From NCBI RefSeq assembly GCF_014191055.1, contig NZ_JACHWB010000006.1, positions 62,001 to 126,000 of the forward strand: 64,000 bases of DNA, given 5' to 3'. The position numbers and the translations under genes are program-made. Below, piece by piece: positions 57,328 to 64,000 of the stretch. The notes below the pieces were generated by a model that saw only the letters and a program-made list of their open reading frames with translations, ran no database searches and was not told the DNA's origin. The stretch is from Microvirga lupini (lineage in GTDB: Bacteria > Pseudomonadota > Alphaproteobacteria > Rhizobiales > Beijerinckiaceae). How positions within the stretch are numbered: the first letter of the stretch is position 1; each line of letters opens with the position of its first letter.

Positions 57328-58335
57328 TCATGAGGCCGCCCTGAATCTCTCGAAAGCGGTGATCCGCTGAGTAAACGGCTCCACGTCCCGCCGGTAGATC
57401 TCCTGCCGCAGGAACTTCATCTCCGCCTCGTACGTATCCTCGGCAATCTCGATGAACCATGATTTCGGCTGGCCGTTCGTGCCATCGTTCCAACGGTACC
57501 CTCGCTTCTTGAGGTTGTCCTTCATGTCGAAGGGCGAGCCTTCCGCCCAGATCCGCAGCAGGGCCTTGCGGGCTGAGGCCAGCAGATGGGTCATGGCACA
57601 AGCTGTCTCTCCTTGGAGCGGAGCCGCCAGGACTTCCAGCAGGGCATGGCAGTCCTCGACGGCACGATGACCCTGGTGGAACCACCCGCACTGAGACAAC
57701 AGGTATCCGAGCTTTGAGCCTTCGAAGCCGAAATCCGACCAGGAGACCTCCGCATGAGAGCAGGCCCAGGCCTTTAGCGAAAAGCCATGAACCAGACGTT
57801 CACAGAAGGGCCGGTCGAAGCGGGCGTTGTGGGCGATCACCAGGTGCGCCGGCTGGATGAACGCCTCGACGGCAGCTAGGTCAATCGTATGCCCCTTCAC
57901 CATCTCGGGCGTGATCCCGGTCAGGCGCGTGATGTCAGTGGTGATCGGGACTGTTGGCTCCCGCAAGGCATTGTAGGTGCCGATGACATCGCCGATGCGG
58001 CCGTCCTCGTTATACGAGAATGCCACCATCCCGAGCTCGATGACCTCATCCCGGGTGTGGTCGAGACCGGTGGTTTCGGTATCCACGATGACGGCGACCC
58101 TTTCGCCTGGAACCGCCATGCGGGCTGTGGCAACGGGACGGGGCTGCAGGCGACGCAGGACGCGGTACTGCCCACCGGCTTCCAAGATGTCGGCTGCAGC
58201 CTCAAAGTCGGCAGACCTCAGCTGGAAGGTCCGCTTCTGCTCCCGCGGCCTGACCTGGATGGTGGAGGTGAGGGGCCTCTGGATGGGCGGGGCAGTCTCG
58301 TCCAGTCCAAGAAACAGATCGGCCTGTCCCTGCAT
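57328..58335 (-). CDS. DnaQ-like 3'-5' exonuclease
   Basis: This 335-residue protein has an RNase T/DnaQ exonuclease domain (about residues 78-245): DTETTGL (catalytic DxE), HNARFDRPFCE and HRAVEDCHALL (third and fourth acidic residues), preceded by a long polar N-terminal region. A C-terminal helical part follows (SWFIEIAEDTYEAEMKFLR). It may be a proofreading-type or DNA-repair exonuclease acting with the nearby SOS polymerases; that link is inference. Confidence 0.85.
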   Translation of the reverse strand: MQGQADLFLGLDETAPPIQRPLTSTIQVRPREQKRTFQLRSADFEAAADILEAGGQYRVLRRLQPRPVATARMAVPGERVAVIVDTETTGLDHTRDEVIELGMVAFSYNEDGRIGDVIGTYNALREPTVPITTDITRLTGITPEMVKGHTIDLAAVEAFIQPAHLVIAHNARFDRPFCERLVHGFSLKAWACSHAEVSWSDFGFEGSKLGYLLSQCGWFHQGHRAVEDCHALLEVLAAPLQGETACAMTHLLASARKALLRIWAEGSPFDMKDNLKKRGYRWNDGTNGQPKSWFIEIAEDTYEAEMKFLRQEIYRRDVEPFTQRITAFERFRAAS

Positions 58336-58638
58336 TCATTCCCACTCCTGCGGCAGTCTCGGGCGGCTGTGATGGAAGCCGCGAACGTTAGGGCAGGATC
58401 CGTCGCTGTTAGGTTAACGACAGGATTGCAATGCTGGACGAATGGTGGTGGCTCGCAGGTCAGGAATGCAGCAGTGACCAGATCGTCATGTAGCTGCACC
58501 CGAGGGTCGTCTGCTCCAGGGAGCAGACCTGAGATATCGGCCCTGGGCGGCTCGCCACCGAAACGGTCGGTTAACCCAGCAAGGGCACTCTCACTTCATG
58601 TGAATCAGGGACTGGGTGGGCCCCTCTTTCGGAGATGA
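58336..58638. other. Intergenic region with no recognised element
   Basis: This 303-base stretch between the exonuclease and a small hypothetical gene holds no LexA box, repeat or gene that I can support. It contains the ribosome binding site of the following gene at its right edge. Confidence 0.5.
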
Positions 58639-59016
58639 ATGCCCATGACGGAGAAGACCCTCGATGAAGCCATCCACGAGAAGCTCAACCTGATTGCTCC
58701 GACACTGAAAGCCATCCAAAGCGGCGGAGAGCAGGCTTACCTTGGCGACCTGCAGACACTCCTGAGAAAGAACTTGGCGAGCCTGCTTGCCTTGTTTGAA
58801 CGCGACCCGGGTCTGGATGCCGCAACAGCCGATCTTTACGCCGCCGCGGCTGCCATCGTACAGGACGCAACGGCGGCAACCCAGCCGTACGCGCGGAAAC
58901 GGCGCCTGCTTCAGGAGGCGCAGGCACGTTTCGAGGAGCGGATTGCGCTGGCAAGGCCTCGAGAGCGGCGGTCGTCCGCCTCATGGCGTCAGACGGAACT
59001 GTTCCGGGCGGCCTGA
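58639..59016 (+). CDS. Hypothetical protein, helical
   Basis: This 125-residue protein is almost all helical (LDEAIHEKLNLIAPTLKAIQ; LYAAAAAIVQDATAATQPYA) with an Arg-rich end. I do not recognise a family. GGAG lies just before the ATG; the second in-frame ATG at 58645 has better spacing and may be the start. It is convergent with the DsbA-like gene. Confidence 0.6.
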   Translation: MPMTEKTLDEAIHEKLNLIAPTLKAIQSGGEQAYLGDLQTLLRKNLASLLALFERDPGLDAATADLYAAAAAIVQDATAATQPYARKRRLLQEAQARFEERIALARPRERRSSASWRQTELFRAA

Positions 59017-59028
59017 CGGGTGCTCGGG

Positions 59029-59697
59029 TCAGGTGCCGGCCGAGGATTGCCCAAGCTCGGCGGCGATGCCGCGCAGAGCCTGCTCGAAGGCTCCGGCCGG
59101 CTGGCCGCCGGAGATCAGCCATGTCCCGTTGATGACGATGGCCGGGACCGATCGAATGCCGCGGGAGATCCATTGCCCCTCGGCATCGCGGACCTCCTGG
59201 GCAAAACGCCCCGACGCTAAAACCTCGCGCGCCTCATCCCCATCGAGACCCGCTGCGGCGGCCGCATCCACCAGCACCCCATGGTCCGACACGTTAGCGC
59301 CATCCGTGAAGTTGGCCTTGAACAGGGAGTGCTTGAGCTCCTGCTGACGCCCGACGGTCCCGGCCCAGTGCAGCAGGCGGTGGGCATCGAACGTGTTGTA
59401 GATCCGGCTCTCCTCCGACATGTTGAACGTGAAGCCAACCTCGCCCCCGCGCGCTCGGATCATCGCGCGGCTCGCAGCCGACTGCTCTGCCGTGGAGCCG
59501 TACTTCTCGGAGATATGCTCCCCGAGGTTCTGTCCCTCTGCAGGCATTCCGGGATTGAGCTCGAACGGTTGGAAGGTGATGTCGGCCTCCACCGCATCGG
59601 CAGCATTGGCCAGTGCCTGCTCAAGTCCCCGCAGGCCGATGACGCACCACGGGCAGGCCACGTCGGAAACAAAGTCGATCTTCAGGTGCTGGGTCAT
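59029..59697 (-). CDS. DsbA-family oxidoreductase (FrnE-like)
   Basis: The 222-residue protein has a thioredoxin-like domain with the active-site CPWC (VACPWCVIGLRG) and the cis-proline segment RSVPAIVING; no signal peptide is present, so it is cytosolic. It matches FrnE/2-hydroxychromene-2-carboxylate-isomerase-like DsbA proteins. These help with disulfide redox and stress tolerance. It is divergent from the YghU-like gene. Confidence 0.9.
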   Translation of the reverse strand: MTQHLKIDFVSDVACPWCVIGLRGLEQALANAADAVEADITFQPFELNPGMPAEGQNLGEHISEKYGSTAEQSAASRAMIRARGGEVGFTFNMSEESRIYNTFDAHRLLHWAGTVGRQQELKHSLFKANFTDGANVSDHGVLVDAAAAAGLDGDEAREVLASGRFAQEVRDAEGQWISRGIRSVPAIVINGTWLISGGQPAGAFEQALRGIAAELGQSSAGT

Positions 59698-59957
59698 GGC
59701 GCGGCTCGTGGTTGTTCTTGCAAAGCTTAAGGTCGCGGGATCGCTGAGTTACCATAGTGTCGAGACGTCCAGAGATGAACCTTCAAGGCGCTCGTTCACT
59801 TTCAAGAGATTTCTACGGCGGGTTCGCGCCACCAGATGCGAGACCGAGGCTTCACAACTTCACCGATGAAGGCGCAAGGCCTCATCGTGCGTTACAACCG
59901 TCCGGCCACGGGGTTCGTCGATTCAGACGAATGCCCCCAGTTTCAGGAGCAGCAGGA

Positions 59958-60836
59958 ATGACCGATTCATCCGACTACGTGCCGCCGAAGGTCTGGACCT
60001 GGAACAGGGGCAGCGGCGGGAGTCCGGTTACAAGCCTCAACCGCCCGACCGCGGGGGCCACCCACGAGAAGGAGCTGCCCGTCGGCCGCCACCCCTTGCA
60101 GCTCTACTCGTTGGGAACGCCCAACGGCCAGAAGGTCACCGTCCTGCTGGAGGAGCTGCTGGCGCTGGGCCATTCCGGCGCCGAGTACGATGCCTGGTTG
60201 ATCAGGATCGGCGAGGGCGACCAATTCGGCAGTGGGTTCGTGGCGGTGAACCCGAACTCCAAGATTCCTGCCCTGGTCGACCGCTCTGGCCCTAACCCGA
60301 TCCGGGTTTTCGAGTCCGGTGCGATCCTGCTCTACCTCGCGGAGAAGTTCGGAGCCTTCCTGCCGAGCGAGGCCGGCCCGCGTGCCGAATGCCTGTCCTG
60401 GCTGTTCTGGCAGATGGGGAGCGCGCCCTATCTCGGCGGAGGCTTCGGGCACTTCTACGCCTACGCCCCAGTGAAGATCGAGTATGCGATCGATCGGTTC
60501 GCGATGGAGACCAAGCGTCTGCTCGACGTGCTCGACCGGCGGCTTGCGGACAACGAATACGTAGCCGGGCCCGAGTACACGATCGCCGACATGGCCATCT
60601 GGCCGTGGTACGGCGGCTTGGCTCAGGGGCGGCTGTACGAGGCGGGCGAGTTTTTGTCCGTGCAGGACTACCGGCACGTCCGGCGCTGGGCCGATGCGAT
60701 CGGAGAACGCCCCGCCGTCAAGCGGGGGCGGATCGTGAACCGCACCTCGGGCGAGCCCTCCGAGCAACTGCACGAACGCCATGACGCCAGCGACTTCGAC
60801 ACCATGACCCAGGACAAGGTGGCCGCGCGGGATTAG
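59958..60836 (+). CDS. yghU: Glutathione transferase, YghU/disulfide-bond oxidoreductase type
   Basis: The start at MTDSSDYVPPKVW gives 292 residues. It has the YghU-type opening (YVPPKVWTWN), an N-terminal thioredoxin fold with NSKIPALVD and ESGAILLYLAEKFG, and a C-terminal helical domain (YTIADMAIWPWYGGL). YghU binds glutathione and acts on disulfides and peroxides. It is divergent from the DsbA-like gene, suggesting thiol-redox functions. Confidence 0.9.
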   Translation: MTDSSDYVPPKVWTWNRGSGGSPVTSLNRPTAGATHEKELPVGRHPLQLYSLGTPNGQKVTVLLEELLALGHSGAEYDAWLIRIGEGDQFGSGFVAVNPNSKIPALVDRSGPNPIRVFESGAILLYLAEKFGAFLPSEAGPRAECLSWLFWQMGSAPYLGGGFGHFYAYAPVKIEYAIDRFAMETKRLLDVLDRRLADNEYVAGPEYTIADMAIWPWYGGLAQGRLYEAGEFLSVQDYRHVRRWADAIGERPAVKRGRIVNRTSGEPSEQLHERHDASDFDTMTQDKVAARD

Positions 60837-60855
60837 CAACCGGGAGGGGCGTCGC

Positions 60856-61602
60856 CTACTGGCAGATGCGGTAACGGTCGCTCGATCCGTGTTGCTCGAT
60901 GTCGACGTGGAGGTGATCGTGATGCGCCTCGTCCGAACCGGGACCGAGGATCGTCGTGAACCAGCCGCAGGCTGCTGTCCGCAGGGCCGTGAGCGCCGGA
61001 TCCGGTGCGGCATCGGGTTCAGGCTTGATCCGCAGGATAGTTCCGTTGGCGAGGTCGAAGCCAGCGATATCGATTGCGAGCCCTTGCGCATGGGCCGAGA
61101 GCTTGCCCGTCGCCGCCGGGTTCCGGTTGCGGCATTCGAAGCCGGGGCCGGTCTGCACGGCTTTCAGGTCGCTCCGCTTGATACCGGCGACGAGCGGAGC
61201 CACGAGATCACCGATCCAGCGGCCGAACGGTCCGGCGAACCGGCAGGCCAAGATGGGCTGATTGACCAGCCGGACAGACGTCTCGGGTTTGGTTGGAACC
61301 GGCACGGCCTTGAGCCGCACCGGTGTCACGATTCGGCAGAACTCGTTCGAGACCTGGGGTGGCTCCGCAGGCTCGATCTCGAACCCGGCCGCCTTCAGGC
61401 CGGCTAGGCAATCCTCGGCTGCCGGGACGGCTGGCGGCGCTTCTGCCGTCGGCGCCGGCGGAGCCTCAGGCTGTGGGGCAGCGGGCGTTGCGGGAGAAGG
61501 GGTCTCGATGGGCCGTGGAGGCGGAAGAGGTGGCACAGGCTGTGCCCAGGCGACTTGAGCCAGCATCACGGGAACGATGACCGCGACGGATCTGATCAGC
61601 AT
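60856..61602 (-). CDS. Extensin-like C-terminal domain protein
   Basis: The 248-residue secreted protein has a signal peptide, a long Pro/Ala-rich linker (about residues 21-65) and a C-terminal extensin-like domain with SAHAQGLAIDIAGF and EAHHDHLHVDI, His/Asp residues of the type seen in zinc peptidases acting on peptidoglycan. It is a cell-wall or periplasmic protein. The cysteine residues (at least four) may form disulfides. Confidence 0.88.
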   Translation of the reverse strand: MLIRSVAVIVPVMLAQVAWAQPVPPLPPPRPIETPSPATPAAPQPEAPPAPTAEAPPAVPAAEDCLAGLKAAGFEIEPAEPPQVSNEFCRIVTPVRLKAVPVPTKPETSVRLVNQPILACRFAGPFGRWIGDLVAPLVAGIKRSDLKAVQTGPGFECRNRNPAATGKLSAHAQGLAIDIAGFDLANGTILRIKPEPDAAPDPALTALRTAACGWFTTILGPGSDEAHHDHLHVDIEQHGSSDRYRICQ

Positions 61603-61691
61603 TGGCTCCTCCAGGCCCCACCGAGTAACGCCAAGCTAAGCTGAAGGGTTGCGGGCTGTCCGGCCGGGCCTCGGATCCCCACATAGGGTGC

Positions 61692-62552
61692 ATGAGCCAA
61701 GACCTTCGCCGTCAGGAACCGCTTCCAGCAACCACAGGCCATGCCGCGGCACCGGAGGTTGCCCTTTCGGACGAGGACCGCGAGGCCTTGCGGCAGGCCG
61801 TGCTCGCGCTCGAGGGACCGAGCTACGTCGCGCGGCTGTCGGCTTTGGCGGGCCGGCCGATCGAGCTGCTCGGGCAGACACTTCCGGTGCCGGTCTCCAG
61901 CCTGATCTCAAAGGCCACGCAGGCGGCGCTAACCCGCGCGTTGCGCTACGCACTGAAGACAATCCCGAAGGAGGGCAGGCATCCCGAAACCCGCATCCAC
62001 AAGGCGCTCGCGGCTCTGTCCGGCGCCATGGGCGGGGCGCTCGGCATCTCGGCGGTTTTGGTGGAGCTTCCGGTCTCGACGACGATCATGCTGCGCTCGA
62101 TCGCCCGCATCGCCCAGAGCGAGGGCGAGAACCTCGAGGACTCCGAGACGGCGCTGGCCTGTGTCCAGGTCTTCGCCTTGGGCGGGCATTCCGGTTCCGA
62201 CAACCTGCACGAGGCCGGCTACTTCGCCGTGCGGGCCGCCATGGCCAAGTCCGTCACCCGCGCCCTGCAGCAGATGGCCGGGCGCGGCGTCGTCGACGAG
62301 AGCACCTCGGCCATCGTGCGCCTGCTGGCCCAGATCGGAGCCCGCTTCGGCGTGGTCGTATCGCAGAAGGTCGCCGCCCAAGCGGTGCCGGTGCTCGGTG
62401 CGATCGGCGGCGCGGCCGTCAACGCCGCCTTCGTCGATCATTTCCAGATGCTGGCCCGCGGGCACTTCACCGTGCGGCGGCTGGAGCGGATCTACGGCAA
62501 GGGGACGGTGCGCGGGGCCTATGACCGGATCCGGGCCCAGGAAGGCCTGTGA
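61692..62552 (+). CDS. EcsC family protein
   Basis: The 286-residue protein has an EcsC-like domain with helical Ala/Gly-rich segments ([20 protein letters not shown], [21 protein letters not shown]). EcsC proteins are linked in a general way with ABC transporter function or membrane association, but their action is unknown. It is followed by the DNA glycosylase gene 10 bases later. Confidence 0.85.
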   Translation: MSQDLRRQEPLPATTGHAAAPEVALSDEDREALRQAVLALEGPSYVARLSALAGRPIELLGQTLPVPVSSLISKATQAALTRALRYALKTIPKEGRHPETRIHKALAALSGAMGGALGISAVLVELPVSTTIMLRSIARIAQSEGENLEDSETALACVQVFALGGHSGSDNLHEAGYFAVRAAMAKSVTRALQQMAGRGVVDESTSAIVRLLAQIGARFGVVVSQKVAAQAVPVLGAIGGAAVNAAFVDHFQMLARGHFTVRRLERIYGKGTVRGAYDRIRAQEGL

Positions 62553-62562
62553 GCCCGTGCGC

Positions 62563-63135
62563 ATGCCGAAGTCACTGCCGAAGTCCGAGATCCTGTCGGC
62601 GGCGTTCTTCGCCCGGGATGCCGTCGCCGGCGCCCAGGATCTTGTCGGGGCAACCCTGCTCGTCGATGGAGTCGGCGGTGTGATTGTCGAGACCGAGGCC
62701 TACACGGGCGACGATCCGGCCTCGCACAGCTTCGGCGGCCCAACCGCCCGAAATGCAGCCATGTTCGGCCCGGCAGGGCATGCCTACGTGTACCGGTCCT
62801 ACGGGATCCACTGGTGCCTGAACGTCGTCTGCCTGCCGGGGAGCGCTGTGCTGATCCGGGCCCTTGAGCCCATCATCGGGCACGCGGCGATGATGGCGCG
62901 GCGTGGGCTCGACGATCCTCGCCTTCTCTGCTCGGGTCCCGGCCGGCTCTGTCAGGCCTTAGGCGTGACGATCACCCATAACGGGCTGCCATTGGACCAG
63001 GCGCCCTTCCAGGTCTTCGCCCGGGAGGAGCCGGTCGAGTTGACCGCAGGGCCGAGGATCGGGATCACGCGCGCCGCCGACTTACCGTGGCGCTTTGCGC
63101 TCGCGGGATCGCGCTTCGTCAGTCGGAAGATCTGA
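62563..63135 (+). CDS. 3-methyladenine DNA glycosylase (AAG/MPG type)
   Basis: The start at [11 protein letters not shown] gives 190 residues. It shows the Aag/MPG pattern: [52 protein letters not shown] and [14 protein letters not shown]. It removes alkylated purines in base-excision repair. The frame runs much further upstream, but the ATG at 62563 matches family length. It lies 10 bases after EcsC. Confidence 0.93.
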   Translation: MPKSLPKSEILSAAFFARDAVAGAQDLVGATLLVDGVGGVIVETEAYTGDDPASHSFGGPTARNAAMFGPAGHAYVYRSYGIHWCLNVVCLPGSAVLIRALEPIIGHAAMMARRGLDDPRLLCSGPGRLCQALGVTITHNGLPLDQAPFQVFAREEPVELTAGPRIGITRAADLPWRFALAGSRFVSRKI

Positions 63136-63157
63136 TCGGGATTCTTTGCCGGCCCGG

Positions 63158-63595
63158 TCACCACCGGGGCCGCGGCTCGTCCCGGCGCGGGTCGCCGGTG
63201 AAGTCGGACTGCGGCCCATAGGGCTCGCCGCGCCGGGTGTGCTGCGGCTCCTCCGGCCAGCGCGGCTCCCGCTCCGGCTCCGGTTCGGAGATGCCATTCA
63301 GGAGGGCGAGGCTGCCCCGGAGCACGGAGCGGACCGCGTCGACCGCCATGTCGGCGATGTCGTGCAGGCGCAGGTCGCCGATGTCGGCGGAAGGGCGATG
63401 CTGGGCCTCTCCGTAGGGCGCATAAGGCTCGGCGACGGAGCGCTCCGGCATCAGGCCGGAGACCACGCCGGCTCCGCCCAGGAGCACGAGCACGGCCAAG
63501 GGAACCACGACGCGGAACGCCAGGCCGACGATCCTCGACACGATGACGTAGCCGATGATCAGGACGATTACAGTCGCGACGATGCCGGTGCTCAA
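63158..63595 (-). CDS. Hypothetical membrane protein with Pro/Arg-rich tail
   Basis: The 145-residue protein has two N-terminal hydrophobic helices (about residues 3-20 and 25-48) and a long Pro/Glu/Arg-rich C-terminal tail. I do not recognise a family. It is convergent with the glycosylase gene. Confidence 0.6.
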   Translation of the reverse strand: MSTGIVATVIVLIIGYVIVSRIVGLAFRVVVPLAVLVLLGGAGVVSGLMPERSVAEPYAPYGEAQHRPSADIGDLRLHDIADMAVDAVRSVLRGSLALLNGISEPEPEREPRWPEEPQHTRRGEPYGPQSDFTGDPRRDEPRPRW

Positions 63596-64000
63596 GGACC
63601 TTGTACCCCCATGATGGTTGATGCGGAGCGGGGTCCATCCAAAACATCGACGGCTTGTTTATGAGCCTGAACGTATCAGCTCCGGGAAGCCCGCTGCAGA
63701 ATAGAGGCGTCGCCTCTAATAACGCGGCATCGAATTATTGTGCCCTGGGGGAATGTCTCACTCTGGCACTTCTCTGAAGTTGGTCGAAGATCCGCACTAG
63801 CGCGGTGAGCGGACGTTTACCTACCCACTCGAAGGCCCCTCTTCGACCTAATGCTGAGCTTTTGCACTCGGCTCGAAATACCTGTCGATAGCGTCGGGCA
63901 TATGCCGTTACGATCGCCGTAAGCTACTCTTTCCACTGACATTCAAATGTGATCTTCTGTCCCGATAAGAGACGCAAAAAGCGCATTTAGGGAGTATACG
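63596..64000. other. Window end with no supported gene
   Basis: The last 405 bases are more AT-rich, with no gene, tRNA or repeat I can support. The promoter of the hypothetical membrane protein probably lies at its left edge. Confidence 0.5.

Overview
The window looks like a high-GC alphaproteobacterium, most probably Hyphomicrobiales (Methylobacterium/Microvirga-like). The reasons are the gene families (GapR, NnrS, DUF6455, extensin-like protein, ImuA-ImuB-DnaE2 mutasome), alphaproteobacterial SOS boxes (GAAC-N7-GAAC) and the gene organisation. The genus is an inference. I could not run any search; names rest on motifs and layout read from the sequence.

Positions 1-29835 are a respiratory block for low-oxygen and nitrous-oxide respiration. 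A minus-strand cco operon (ccoNOQP, two unusual small membrane proteins, ccoI, ccoS) encodes cbb3 oxidase and its copper ATPase. An HD phosphohydrolase, a single-domain response regulator and a frameshifted CBS-BON gene follow. A complete minus-strand nosRZDFYLX operon (11803-20928) encodes N2O reductase and its maturation. Next come a divergent ferritin-like gene, a minus-strand operon of copper-handling and membrane proteins (CopC-CopD fusion, YcnI, DUF2946, NnrS-like, DUF59), a cysteine-free Crp/Fnr regulator, pseudoazurin, NnrS and a DUF6455 protein. Five 14-bp sites of the form TTG-N8-CAA lie in front of these units and suggest one NO- or oxygen-responsive regulon.

Positions 30047-39290 are mobile DNA: a tandem pair of tyrosine recombinases with an AlpA-like protein; an AT-richer cargo of three genes including a KAP-type P-loop NTPase and a HEPN-like protein, which is a candidate defence module; then a P4-type integrase beside a 3' fragment of tRNA-Lys(TTT) that looks like an attachment site. 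No intact copy of that tRNA was seen to the left, so the respiratory block may itself be part of the island.

Positions 39541-45181 hold an acetyltransferase, a polar amino-acid ABC transporter operon with an argininosuccinate-lyase paralogue, and a divergent LysR regulator with a clear palindromic operator. Positions 45425-58335 are a DNA-damage cluster: an imuA-imuB-dnaE2-SRAP operon behind a LexA box, dinB, a UvrD/Rep helicase, recA sharing a LexA box with the helicase, a terminator, gapR and a DnaQ-like exonuclease. The right end (58639-63595) carries housekeeping or stress genes: a DsbA-like protein, a YghU-type glutathione transferase, an extensin-like protein, EcsC and a 3-methyladenine DNA glycosylase.
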